Positions 1 through 10,722 of a stretch of DNA of 64,000 nt are shown piece after piece. Where the stretch lies: NCBI GenBank assembly GCA_963920765.1, contig OY987246.1:6140501-6204500 (forward strand), in the 5' to 3' direction. Position numbers and translations under genes: made by a program. The notes under the pieces are model-generated. The model was not told the DNA's origin. It did not search any database and was given only the letters and a program-made list of their open reading frames with translations. Origin of the DNA: Ulota crispa. Lineage: Eukaryota; Streptophyta; Bryopsida; Orthotrichales; Orthotrichaceae. Positions within the stretch are counted from its first letter, which is position 1. The number at the start of each line of letters is the position of its first letter.

Positions 1-144
1 GTTAGAATAAAGAAAGTTTTCTATTCACTTGGGCACTGACAGGTTGAGTTACTCCTTCAAGTGGATCCAAAATTGTTGCCAATTACGTTATGGGAGAGTT
101 GAAGACTTGGAAGCATAGTAAGGTGAAGGAGAAATTTGCTGTAC

Positions 145-3100
145 CTTCACTCCCAGAGGATTGCCAACTCCTCGTAGAAACTCAATATGAGCACCATCTA
201 GTTGCCGAGTTCGCTCTCCCATCCACAGGAAATGTGCGGAGCAATCGTACCAAAGGCCTGAAGTGGAATCTTCTCGGGTCATGGATTGCTCATATGGAAG
301 AAGTAAGCATTCGTGAGAAGTCCAGAATTCAATACTGGTCATTATGGGATGGTCCAGGGGTAGTCCACAGGCAGTCATAAACCCTAGTGCTTCATCCACC
401 CTATTGGCCAGCTCCCGGTACCTGCATCCCAGCACAAAATAAACACAAAATCAGGTATCTCTTCTGCTAGCCTTCTAACGTAAATGGCCAAGGTGATCTT
501 TTTTATAAAAACCAAACATATAACGATGATGTAGATACACAAAAAAATTACCAAACCACAAACTCAGTCCAACAGTCTTCCACATCAATAAACCGCAGTT
601 CAGTTGCCCCAATCTACACTTCAAGGTAGAGGTTACTAAAGTTGTTACGCAACTAATCCTGTTTCCAACACTTACCCCAGTTACCAACAGAAACTCGTGT
701 ACTCATACGATTTATTGGCCTTTATCAGTAAGTGGTGTAAGCGTGAATGGGTTGAATGCCTCTGAAAAATCCTCTTTTAATGGATGAGGTTTAAAACTAT
801 CACTTAAAGTGGTATACAAACTTCCACTTTGAAATCACATAAGAAATTCACACGGAGTAGTAATAATTTGATACCAACACAATTGGTTTTCTACCCAAAA
901 CTATGTATGAAGCTTTGTAAATCTCCCAATTTACACGTCTACACATGTAATATTGCTTAAAATGACGCAAATAGTGTCTTGTACTTGTTGTATGAGGCAA
1001 CACAGTGAGACTTAACAATATACATAAAGGGAGATGAAGAGTGGTGAAGCAAGTGTACCCAGAAACTATGTATACAGCTCTATAAATCTCCCAAATTATA
1101 CGTTTACAATGTAATATTGCTTAAAAATGGCGCAAGTAGCGTCTTGTATTCGTTGTATGAGGCAACATAATGACACTAATCAGTATACATAAAGGGAGAT
1201 GAAGTGTGGTGAAGCTAGTTACCTGTCACCTTGCTCACTACGTGAAGCGAAATCAAGGTTCCAGTCTTTGATCCTCTGCATGGCAGCATATCCTCCGGTA
1301 GAAAAAGCACGAAGCAAGTTCAAGGTCGAAGCAGACTGGTTGTAAGCACGGACCATTCGCTCAGGATTGGGCACTCTGGCTTCCAAATTCGCCCCATCGC
1401 CGTTGATGTTATCCCCTCTGTAGCTCGGTAATGACACTCCATTCACAGTCTCGGAATCAGCCGACCTGGGCTTGGCAAACTGCCCTGCCATTCTTCCAAC
1501 CTGTTCCCACACATCAAAATCTCTGAACCCTCTCAGCATCCCCAAACCTCTCACAGTCCAAGTTTCAACCAAAACGAGTTCCACTAAACTCAGTTTTGCA
1601 ACAATTGGTTCCAAATCTAACTTAAAGGTAATTTGAGATACTCAGGAGTAAAATTTCGTTATTGAAGTGACAACTATTTCTACTTACTCCCTCTGTCCAT
1701 CTAAAAAGCTCCAAATCAGACACATTTCTTGTACCACTAAAAAGCTCCCTTTTGCTGATATCAAATGCTGAGAAAGCATTTGCCATGTTCAATGATCTCA
1801 GGGGCAAGTTAAGCGATGAGAGAGCATTCCTCTCCTTGCAAGCTTGGCCTTGCCCATATGAGGTACCATTTTAGCTACTCATCTTTAAATCATCAATAAT
1901 GAGGAGCTGGCAACATGCACAAATATGGTACTTTTTGCATGGAATTTGGGTACCCACTCCGGCAACATCAAAGCTGGAGATTTTGTATACATTTGATAGA
2001 TGGTATATTGATTCTAAAATGCATGTATCACTAGCACAAAGACTAAAATAATAAGGAGCTGGCAGCATTCACAAACTATGCGCACAAATATGGTACTTTT
2101 AGCATGGAATTTGGGTGCCCAAACAACAACATCAAAGCTGGAGATTTTGCATACATTTGGTAGGTGGTATACCAATTCTAGAATGCATGTGTCACTAGCA
2201 TAAAGACTAAAACCAAAGTTAATCCTTCACAAAGAAACTTTTTGGACGTTTTTAGAGGGGCAGAAGGAGTAGCTTGCAACACCGACCTAAATGCAGGAGT
2301 CCAAACTCTTGCACAATGAGTACGTTCATTAACGCCATTTCAACAACAGAAGTGACGTTGGTTTTGAATCATCTCCTCATAAAACTATACATCCCAGAAA
2401 TTTTTACATACGATATGCAAAGAAAGCAGTTTCCCGAGGGTTTAAAATCCTCTATAATTCATTAAAGAGAGTGCTTAGTAACCTGACCATTTTTTAAGTG
2501 AATGTGATTAACATGGCAATTAGGTATCGTTATCTTGGCCGAGTGCTCCACGGATTTTACAAAGAATTCCAATGAAACCCTGAGAAAACGCTGACAAGGA
2601 TAGAGAGTGACGACAAAAGCTTGGCACAGGTAGGAATCCTCTTTAATTCGTTAAGGAGAGTGCTTAGTAACCTGACCATTTTTAATGTGAATGTGCTTAA
2701 CATGGCAATTAAGATAGGAACACCCCTAAGCGTTAGTGTCCCCATCACAGTCACCTCTAAAATCTTAGGAAATCTGTGGAAGCAAATAGATGTAATTACA
2801 AGGATGTACAACATGTGAACATAAAACCTTAGTGTTGGGTATGGGTGCAATGGCAGTTTGCTCTTTAAAAATTCACAACTTATTCTCACAGTATCCAAAT
2901 AATACATTCAAAAGTGCAAACTCATTATTTTTCTCTTGCTGATTGAATCCTATAATTTGCTAGATGTTTATTAATAGTCATCATGTTCAAAATCCTTAAA
3001 CTCACGCTTATGGGTGTTCCTACCTTAGGTAACGTTGTCTTGGCCAAGTGGTCCACGGATTCACAAAGACTCCTAATGAAACCCTGAGAAAAGCTGACAA

Positions 3101-3681
3101 GGATAAAGAGTGACGACAAAAGCTTGGCAAAGGGTGTTATGGTAACGAGAAAGGGCGGAGAGGAGAGGATGAGCGCGCACCTTGACGACGGGCAGCTGGC
3201 CTCCGAACATGAGCACGACGCCCATCTGGAGGAGCAACCGAAAAGTATCCCGGATGTTATTAGCGTTGAATTCCTTGAAGCTCTCAGCGCAGTCGCCGCC
3301 CTGGAGCAAAAACGCTCTTCCAAGAGCCGCCTCGCCGAGGCGCTCCTCCAAGCTCCGAGCTTCCCCAGCGAACACGAGCGGCGGGTACCCTTCCAATTGC
3401 TTCACCACCTCCTGCACTCTGTGCGGGTCGGGATACGACGGCTGCTGCAATGCCGTACGGCTCGTCCAGCTGCTGGGGCTCCAGTCCTTCGCCACGCCCG
3501 GAATTCCGACAGGACTGCTGCTCTCGAGGCCTTTGAGCTCGGGCACTCGCAGAGCTCGCACTGCTACAGACTTCGGGGTTCTTTGGCGAAACAGGGGATT
3601 GGCGCCTACCAGACCCTTGCCCTTCCACGCACATTGCAGCTCCAGGCCTGGAGCCTGCAGCGCCCCGCTCGTTACCGCCAT
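145..3681 (-). CDS. 3-deoxy-D-arabino-heptulosonate 7-phosphate (DAHP) synthase, class II, plastidial; 5' three exons
   Basis: Condenses phosphoenolpyruvate with erythrose 4-phosphate, the first step of the shikimate pathway in plastids. I place exon 1 at 3681-3181 (167 codons), exon 2 at 1500-1223 and exon 3 at 421-145. All borders are GT/AG (AAG|GTGCGC, CAG|GTTGG, ACAG|GTAAC, GCAG|GTACC, AAG|GTACAG) and the phases match. The remaining C-terminal exons lie left of the window. Residues 1 to about 65 are Ser/Ala/Arg-rich like a transit peptide. Class II hallmarks follow: [11 protein letters not shown] with the metal-binding Cys, [43 protein letters not shown] and [17 protein letters not shown]. 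The start codon sits in a strong context (gccATGGCG). Intron 1 is about 1.7 kb and carries tandem duplications and a MITE. Family assignment is certain; the splice sites are read by eye. Confidence 0.96.
891..1217. repeat. Tandem duplication (about 163-bp unit, two copies) in DAHP synthase intron 2
   Basis: Unit 1 (about 891-1054) and unit 2 (about 1055-1217) share an ordered set of words: ctatgtat, aatctccca, tgtaatattgcttaaaa, gtatgaggcaaca, atacataaagggagatgaag and tggtgaagc. Unit 2 stops a few bases from the exon 2 splice donor, so the duplication copied donor-proximal intron sequence. Confidence 0.85.
1895..2213. repeat. Tandem duplication (about 155-165-bp unit, two copies) in DAHP synthase intron 1
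   Basis: Copies at about 1895-2046 and 2047-2213 share gaggagctggca/aaggagctggca, acaaatatggtactttt, gcatggaatttgggt, aacatcaaagctggagat and gcatgt.tcactagca in the same order. No coding content is visible. Confidence 0.85.
2446..3128. repeat. Tandem duplication (about 185-bp unit) in DAHP synthase intron 1, second copy split by a MITE
   Basis: Unit A (about 2446-2632) and unit B (about 2634-2711 plus 3025-3128) share agagtgcttagtaacctga, aacatggcaatta, cttggcc, tgaaaccctgagaaaa and gtgacgacaaaagcttggca. Unit B is interrupted by the MITE at 2712-3024. Unit A therefore keeps the empty target site. Confidence 0.88.
2712..3024. mobile_element. MITE of the AGRTAGGARCACC family (copy 1), TTA target duplication
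   Basis: Terminal inverted repeats AGATAGGAACACC (left) and GGTAGGAACACC (right, reverse complement) enclose 313 bp. TTA flanks both sides (2709-2711 and 3025-3027). The neighbouring tandem duplicate at about 2513-2530 has the unfilled site aattaggtat. A 3-bp TTA duplication fits PIF/Harbinger-like elements. A second copy lies at 17450-17896 in inverse orientation. Confidence 0.85.
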
Positions 3682-4047
3682 GGCTGAGGTACCGCAATTT
3701 GGGATTGTGGTGCGAAGGCAATCCTGTCACCACCCCCGTCGCACAAGCGCCGCTCCGCCAGCAACCGACTGGCAAGTCGTGTGTCGCACAAGTCGAGACG
3801 AGGCGAGGCTCGAGAGGATACAGTTCCGCCAGTGCTTCGTGTTTCTCTACGCCGCCTGGTGCACCTGTCTTTGTCACCCGGGTGTGTCCCGGTTCTCAAT
3901 ACGGTCGAGCGGGTATTGTGCGTGGCTAGGAGTGAGGGTAGCGGCTCGTGTTCCTGGTGGAGACGCATCATTCAAGGTGCGTTGTGCAGCTCTAGTTTTT
4001 TCGTGAAGATACTTTTTCATGCTTTGGATACTCGGGCATTCGTACAT
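3682..4047. other. Upstream region of DAHP synthase
   Basis: This GC-rich stretch, relative to the AT-rich surroundings, lies directly upstream of the minus-strand DAHP synthase start. It presumably holds the 5' leader and core promoter. I see no unambiguous TATA box. It ends where the first AGGGGGCTTC-family MITE begins. Confidence 0.4.
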
Positions 4048-4930
4048 AGGGGGCTTCAAACATCAACATTTTTAGGTGACTCACATTGCGATTTATTTTT
4101 GTGCAGTCATTAGCAAATCACGAGGTGCCTCACTTTTGGACTTCACTCATCTCTAGATTTCACTCCTAAAATGATTCACGTGAGGAATGAACTTCAGAAG
4201 CTCACTTTCGTGAATTTGTGGGGCTCATTCACTTGCGTCCTTAACTCCTAAGCGCTCAATCGACCATTTATTGGTCGTTGCTCGTTTTTTGCGGGCCACG
4301 TTGAGATGAAAAAAAATTAAAAATTAAAAATTAAAAAACCCTTAAATAGAAAATCAAATCTACTTTCCAATCTAACTTCATGTCAATCCAAGTTGAACTC
4401 CATCAAGGAGAATTTTTCAAAGATAAACACTTTAATATTTGCTAGTGTTATAAAATTTACTATTTTGGGAAACTTATGATGTTCTCTCTTTTGAAAACAT
4501 TGCATTTTTGAAGTTTACAATAGAACATATGTTTTTAACCAATCATACCAAATTTTCAAATCTACGAATAAAATTTGTAATTTTGGTAAATATTAAATGG
4601 TAAATGCCTCTAAATTCATTAAATAAAAATCCAAAACTTTTTTTGAATGTTTAACTATATGGATAATTACTAAACATCATGATTCATGTTTTCTCTTTTG
4701 AAGCAAACTTCATCAAAGTACTTAAGTATTATTTTATAATACATCTATGTTTTGCCCTAACCCCCTTGGGCGTTTAGGGGTTAAATCCCAATTTTTTTTG
4801 CAGAAACTTCTGCAAACTCACGGGTGTCTCAAACTTTGTGCGTGCTAGGGAACAAAAAGAATTCACTAGTGAGCAGAGATCCTGTGAGGTGAGAAATTTG
4901 AAGGCCAGATTATATGTTTGAAACCCCCTA
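4048..4930. mobile_element. AGGGGGCTTCAAACAT-family MITE, copy a, split by a TTAA element
   Basis: The left part (4048-4244) starts AGGGGGCTTCAAACAT. The right part (about 4785-4930) ends ATGTTTGAAACCCCCT. Joined without the inserted element at 4245-4780, the two parts follow the order seen in the intact copies b to e. The insertion site is a TTAA in the word cgtccttaac. Confidence 0.85.
4245..4780. mobile_element. TTAA-flanked MITE 1 (piggyBac-like ends), CGACCATTT subfamily
   Basis: TTAA lies at 4241-4244 and 4781-4784. The left end reads CTCCTAAGCGCTCAATCGACC; the right end reads CCCTTGGGCGTTTAGGGG. It is nested inside an AGGGGGCTTC-family MITE. The copy at 15617-16147 has the same interior (word cgaccatttattggtcg / cgaccattttctggtcg) in the same orientation. 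Confidence 0.85.
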
Positions 4931-4931
4931 A

Positions 4932-5259
4932 TAGGGGGCTTCAAACATCAATTTTTTTAGGTGACTCACATTGCAATTCACCTTTGTGAATTCACTAGTA
5001 AATTGCGAGGTAACTCACCTCTAGACTTCACTCCTAACATGATTCATGTGAGGAGTGAATTTCAAAAACTCACTTTTGTGGCTTTGTGGGGCTCATTCAC
5101 CTACGTCCTCAAACCCCTAAACTTCTTTTGCAAAAACTTTTGCAAACTCACAAGTGTCATAGACTTTGCGCGTGCAAGGGAACAAAAATAATTCACTAGT
5201 GAGCGGAGATCTTGTGAGGTGAGAAGCTCAAAGGCCAGATTTTATGTTTGAAATCCCTA
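4932..5259. mobile_element. AGGGGGCTTCAAACAT-family MITE, copy b
   Basis: Intact copy of about 328 bp, from AGGGGGCTTCAAACAT to ATGTTTGAAATCCCT. It abuts copy a on the left and inverted copy c on the right, with only AAT or AT between them. Its open frame resembles that of copy d, but this follows from repeat similarity, not from a gene. Confidence 0.85.
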
Positions 5260-5588
5260 ATAGCGGGTTTCAAACATAAAATCCAGTTTACAAGTTTCTC
5301 ACCTCATAGGGTCCTCGCTCACTAGTGAATTATTTTTGTTCACCTGCATGTCCAAAGTTTGACATACCCGTGAGTTTGCAATTAGGGTTTTGTGCACAAG
5401 TCGGAGGTCTGAGCATTTGAGATACCCGTGAGGATGAGCCGCGCAAAAGTGAGTTTCTGAAGTTCACTCCTCACGTGAATCACGTTAGGAGTGAATTCCA
5501 GAGGTGACTCACTTTGCTATTTACTAGTGAATTCACAAAGGTGAATCGCGGCGTGAGTCACCTAAAAAATTTATGTTTGAAGCCCCCT
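5260..5588. mobile_element. AGGGGGCTTCAAACAT-family MITE, copy c (inverted)
   Basis: Runs from AGCGGGTTTCAAACATAA to TTATGTTTGAAGCCCCCT in the opposite orientation to copies a and b. It completes a three-element tandem array at 4048-5588 with shared AAT junctions. Confidence 0.85.
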
Positions 5589-5592
5589 AATG

Positions 5593-5910
5593 TACACTAC
5601 ATAGTGCATTTAGGATGCCCCATACTAATTTCTTGACATTTCACATTATTTAAATATTTACCAATACTAGAGTAACTTTTGTTAATAGTTATTGTGATAA
5701 AAAATGGAAGAAGCAAGCAAAGGTTAGGTGTAGCAACAAGTGTCAAAGTTAGGGAATAGGGAAGCTGGAACTTTATATAGAATCAATAATTAATGTAGCA
5801 TAAAGAGAGTTGCATGCCCCTCCAAGTGGCCAAGGGTGAATCATGAGGTAACTTTGCCAAGGTAAGACAACCTAATTGGTAAGGCAACCTAAATGCATTA
5901 TTTGGTGTAT
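5593..5910. mobile_element. MITE of the TGCATTTAGGTTGCC family (copy 1)
   Basis: The left end reads TACACTACATAGTGCATTTA. The right end, reverse complemented, reads TACACCAAATAATGCATTTA. Interior words such as aatttcttg.catt, ctccaagtggccaag and tcatgaggtaac recur at 10228-10539 and, inverted, at 39757-40057. Possibly TA target duplication. Confidence 0.8.
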
Positions 5911-5916
5911 CCTTAA

Positions 5917-6339
5917 GAGCATCTCCACCAGGGGCTATTCTATCCTCATTGGAATGAAATGGGAGCAAAGATGGAGGTAAGGAAAGGCAAGCCCCACCCA
6001 CTCTTCCATATTAAGGAGATTTTTACCTACAATGTTACAAAAATGAGTTGTAAGGGATGAATTGGGAGAGGAGATGGAGATAAAAGGGAGAAGATGGAGA
6101 CAAAAGGGGGAGATAGAGCTAAAAGGACATAACAAATTGCACCTTTATGGGAAAAATGAGGATACAATTTATTGCCTTTGAGTTCCTTATATGACCTCTT
6201 GTATGGGGAAGTTGAGCTCCCTCTCATCCAAATTCTTTAAATTTTTAGAAATACAAACATTTGGCAAGGGAAGATTCTTCCCTATTTTGGATGAGTTTCA
6301 TCTAGATACAAATAGAGAAGCCCCCTAGTGGAAATGTTG
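5917..6339. mobile_element. MITE with GAGCATCTCCACC ends (copy 1), TAA target duplication
   Basis: The left end GAGCATCTCCACCAGGGGCT is matched by an imperfect right end (reverse complement CAACATTTCCACTAGGGGGC). TAA flanks both sides (5914-5916, 6340-6342). A 3-bp TAA duplication is typical of PIF/Harbinger-like MITEs. A better-preserved end pair occurs at 41262-41566. Confidence 0.8.
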
Positions 6340-6797
6340 TAACTCCAAAATTCCCTACACCCAAAATCCCAAACCTTGTTAAAAATATCTCCACTTTGAG
6401 ATGGTACAATAGGTTTAATGAGCACTTTAGGATTTCATAACACTGGTGTGTAAATGACTGATTGCAACTAATAGCTACACTTACAAAATCCTTTTGTCAC
6501 TGACATCAAGGGCCATTCACAAGTGTGACTCACCTCTTGTTTACACATGGTCCACTAGAAAATGATTGAGATTTTGCCGTTGCCTAATGCCTCTCCAGCA
6601 CATCTTAACAACTTGGTGGGAAAAAAGTCAAGGGCCATCTGCAATTATGGTCAACCTCCTTTGCTTTTAGTTCATTTAGGTGGTTGGACACGTTGATAGA
6701 GACTTTGCCATTACTTATTGTCCATCCAACACATCTCAACCACTTATTTGTGACGTCCAAATATGGTTAACGTGTAGGTAGCTTGCCTTGTAGTCTA
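6340..6797. other. Intergenic, no recognisable feature
   Basis: AT-rich spacer between two MITEs. Words such as cacatctcaaccactta and catcttaacaacttg recur loosely within it, suggesting an old internal duplication. No gene is seen. Confidence 0.3.
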
Positions 6798-6801
6798 TTA
6801 A

Positions 6802-7716
6802 CCCCTAAATTCCTGGGGTCTTTATTTTGTCAAAAGACACTCAAAATTGCCATTCCTATTGTAAAGAGTAATTTTTTTTGAAAATTGGTCTTTTTGCATA
6901 TCTAACCATAGGATCTTATACTAGACTAGTATAAGAATGTGGAAACAAAAATTCAAAAACTTTGACCGCATAGATTGCAAGATATCTGCATCCACAAGTG
7001 TAAAAAATATACTTTTTTGCACCTTGCATGACTAGACTATTTGACTTTGAACTTTTTTAACTTAAATTTTTTGCACCATAGAGTTTTGAGGTTTATTTTT
7101 GTATGGTGGGAAATTGAGTTGAGAATCATTGGAAAAAAATCAAAACAAAAAATACATAATTTTCATTCTTACAAAAAACATTAGGTAGAAGAAGGTATGA
7201 GATTGAACAAAAACTTAAATTGTTAATAACCATGCAATGGTATTGAAACTCAATAATCCCAATGGTGAGATTGTTCTAGCAAGCAAACTTCACCCTCTCC
7301 AACAATTTTTAATTTTTTTTATTAAACTTACATTCAAAAATGAAGTTTATAAATCACTTTTTCAAGAAGATGATTGAGGTGCCCAAAAATCAAGATTGTC
7401 CATAACTTTCTCATAACTAGTCCAAATGGAATGGATCAAAGCTTCAGATGTAGACAAAACTATACCCTACAAGAAAAAAAACAAAAATTAAAAAAATTCA
7501 AGTTTTTGTAAATCTGCCCAATTTGCATAAATTTTTGCTTATCTAGGCATAACCTTGCTTTTGGGCATTGATTGGAATAAAAATTATATTCCCCAAAAGC
7601 TAATGTGTTTTCTTATCTTCAAAAAAAGTTTCAAAAAATCTGAACAAAAATTGAGACTGTAGGTACTTGCCCAAAATCTCATTTGTCCCCCAAGGGGACA
7701 CTCAAGGATTTAGGGA
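6802..7716. mobile_element. TTAA-flanked MITE 2 (about 915 bp)
   Basis: TTAA at 6798-6801 and 7717-7720. Ends CCCCTAAATTCCTGGGG and (reverse complement) TCCCTAAATCCTTGAGTG. Interior is AT-rich and non-coding. The same interior occurs inverted at 23224-24118, including the shared word caaaattgccattcctatt / aatagaagtggcaatttt. Confidence 0.88.
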
Positions 7717-8170
7717 TTAAGACATTATCTTTATCTAAAACTTGTTTAGCATATTTTAACCAATTGTTGCTGATATCAATGGTCACCTACAAGTGTAGCC
7801 AACTTCTAGCCTTATGTTCATAGGTAGCTTTACACTTGGTTCATTGAAGGCCAATTGAGAGTGTACATTGCTTGATGTCTATCCAAACATATCTCAAAGC
7901 ACAAAAATAATAAAACTATGAAAATAAACCTTATTCTCAGCATCAAGTGGAGATACTATAAATCTCCTAAAGTTGATCTTTTAAATTCCAAAATTTTATA
8001 GGGAAAAGTGCCTATAACCATTCAAGAATGGTTCACATTATGTTGGATACTCTAATCTTGCAATTTGTAATTCAACTCTATATCCCTACCTAGTTGAATT
8101 GGAGTGGGGGTAAAAAACTATTCAAGGAATGATAACCTACAAAAATTATTTCTTTAGACTTAGTTGTTAA

Positions 8171-9097
8171 CCCCAGAAGGACCATTGTCCCTTCGGGGGA
8201 CAATTGGGATTTTGGGCATGTACCTATGACTAAACTACTTTGTGTAATTTTTTGAAACTTTTACAGAAGATGGGGAATTCAAAAATCTATGTGGACATAT
8301 AATTTTTTCCTCATTTTGACATTTGACAAAGAAGTTATGTAATAATTTCTACTACTCGGGGGAGGGAGGGCAATCCAGGCAGCCCAAAAACTTCTTTAAA
8401 AATTACATTTTAAAAAAATCAAAATTTGAAATTGGTTCTTTGGATTTTTTTAATATGTGGAAAGCTTTGAATCATTCCATTTCAATCAATGACATGAATG
8501 TTATGAGATGTTTTAGTTTGTGGGCAATTACAAATCCTCTACTATAAAATAAGCACTGAAGTCCTTTATTTTCCACAATTTTCAATATTTTGAAAAAAAA
8601 AACTAACCCTAAGGAATTAGATTGTTTACTACAACATTATAACCAGTGAGATTTGCATTTTTCATTTCAATAATTAAATTCTTAACAATCTAATGTTTTG
8701 ACTCATTCTCTACTCTTCTTACTTACTATTTTTTCCCATGTGTTATATAGTTCCAATTGATTTGAAAATTCTCCCACTCATGTCTAACTTGGTCTTTTAC
8801 ATGAAAAAAATAAGCCTCAACTTTGTGTAGAGCAGTTTTTTTCATGTAAAAGTGGTCAAAGGCTTCTAGTTTTTTTGGAGAGCATGGCAAAAAACCTTTT
8901 TTTTCACTTCAAATGTAAATATCTCCCTCCTCTCCATCTAGCATGACCTAATTTTTTTCCCACAAGTACCTCTTCTAGTTTAAGGCAAGATCCTAAGGTT
9001 GGATTTCCAAAAAAAAAAAATCTACCTTCTTACTCATCCCCTAAAAGTGGCGATTTTCAATAATTTTGACAGAAAAAAGGGCTTGGTCCTTTAGCGG
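8171..9097. mobile_element. TTAA-flanked MITE 3 (about 927 bp)
   Basis: Left TTAA at 8167-8170 followed by CCCCAGAAGGACC. The right end GGTCCTTTAGCGG is followed by CTAA at 9098-9101, one change from TTAA. Interior begins gggcatgtacctatgactaa. It matches the copy at 20711 in the same orientation and the one at 10818-11731 in inverse orientation. Confidence 0.8.
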
Positions 9098-9101
9098 CTA
9101 A

Positions 9102-10227
9102 GATAACTTTCATTTTACAAAAAAACCCAATGAAGGAATATGCCACTTCTTGGCACCACAACTTTCAAAGATATTTTCAAGTGAAAGTAGCTCGGAACTT
9201 GGGACATAGGGTGAACTATCCTTTAGCCAATCTTCAAAAGCCTTCACTTGTTAGGACTTTGTTTTTCCACAAACATGGTTGAAGATTCTGGACTAAAAGT
9301 TCTAGAGGAAAAAAATAACATATCTCTATGTTCAAAACAAGTAAAAATTCAAGTTTTTTGCTGAAGACTTAAAGTTGTACAACATCACAATACAAACAAA
9401 ATTTCCATGTTGTCTTGTATTTGAAAAATACGCATTTGGGCTTTTAATTAAAAATCACATAAAGTTTTTACTTTTTTGAAGTTATCAAGTAATATAAGGT
9501 GGAGTAGCTCCATTTTAGGAGTTTCCTCTAAAAGCAAAGATAATAATTTTGAATGTCAAAATAAAATTTAAGAGCATAAAGCCAAATGTGCAATAACAGA
9601 ATGTGAGGATTTCTTTTTGGTATAATGTGTTTGAATACAATTACCAAATAATCAACATAAATAGAATCAGCACAATGATGCACTAGATGTGCCTTTGTCA
9701 AACAATCTACAAAAACATGGATGAAGATTCATTATTGATCAAAAAAATTAATTGCAAGAGAGTTGATTCATGCTTCATTTTGGCTTTGGAAATGACTCAA
9801 ATTTAAGGACCACATCTTGGACTTGGGATTAGAAGACTTGGTACATTTTTAACACATAATATATTGATAGTTTCAAGATTTGTGTGTTTTTTTAATTAAA
9901 AAAAACAATAAAATAGTATATTCATCACACATAATATTAAAAAAATAAACTCCACAACATAAAACACAAAAAAAAAGTTGGTGTCTTGCAAGTTCATCTC
10001 TTATATGTTTGCGATATAAAAGAGATGTGAATATTGCGTTATTTTAGGAAAGTTTGTTATATAAAAATGAAACAGCCATATATTTTCACATCAAACGTAC
10101 AATTAGTTGATTATTTACCATCTAATATCAAATTTGAGATGCAATAGAGAGAGGGGAACAAATTGAAAAGAGAAACAACTTGAGATTCTATTAGCTAAAA
10201 GCATACTTGTTTGAATAAAAATTACAT
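9102..10227. other. Intergenic, no recognisable feature
   Basis: Very AT-rich spacer with poly-A/T runs. No gene and no clear element ends were found on either strand. Confidence 0.3.
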
Positions 10228-10539
10228 ATACTAAATATTGCATTTAGGTTGCTCCACACTAATTTCTTGGCATTCTACTCTACATAAATACTTACTAGCT
10301 AGTACTACAATAATTTTCATCAATAATTAATGTAATTCTTTTTAAAGTGCTTTGCAACAATAATTTGTTGCGGAAAAACAAATTAACAATATCCAAGTTG
10401 TAAATCATGTGAAATTTCAATATCTAAAAAGTTACATGTGCCTCCAAGAGTCCAAGTGGCCAAGCACCAAGTCATGAGGTAACTTTTATGATAAAGTAAC
10501 CTAATTGTTAAGACAACCCAAATGCACTATTTAGTGTAG
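10228..10539. mobile_element. MITE of the TGCATTTAGGTTGCC family (copy 2)
   Basis: Same orientation as copy 1: ATACTAAATATTGCATTTAGG on the left and, reverse complemented, TACACTAAATAGTGCATTTG on the right. The middle words ccaagtggccaagca and tcatgaggtaac are conserved. Confidence 0.78.
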
Positions 10540-10722
10540 TTATTAACTTATTAGGGAAAATTGATGGATACCCCTAAAATTTGTGATATTTGTATGTATA
10601 GTTGTATACCCTTGTTTTTTTCAAAAAATTTACAAATACCCTTGACATCTCAAAGGAACATATCAAGGTAGTTTTGCAAGTATCTTTTTCAATTCTTTTG
10701 TTTCATCTTTGTGTGTCCCTAT

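Noticed and set aside
1-144. A fourth DAHP synthase exon at the left edge
   Set aside because: No stretch translates to the residues expected after GNPLGVK; this is intron sequence and the next exon is outside the window.
3124-4113. Several long plus-strand frames over DAHP synthase exon 1
   Set aside because: They are antisense shadows of GC-rich coding sequence. The minus-strand frame carries the conserved class II motifs.
4961-5191. Open frame similar to one at 25525-25815
   Set aside because: Both lie within copies of the AGGGGGCTTCAAACAT MITE; similarity reflects the repeat, and other copies lack the frame.
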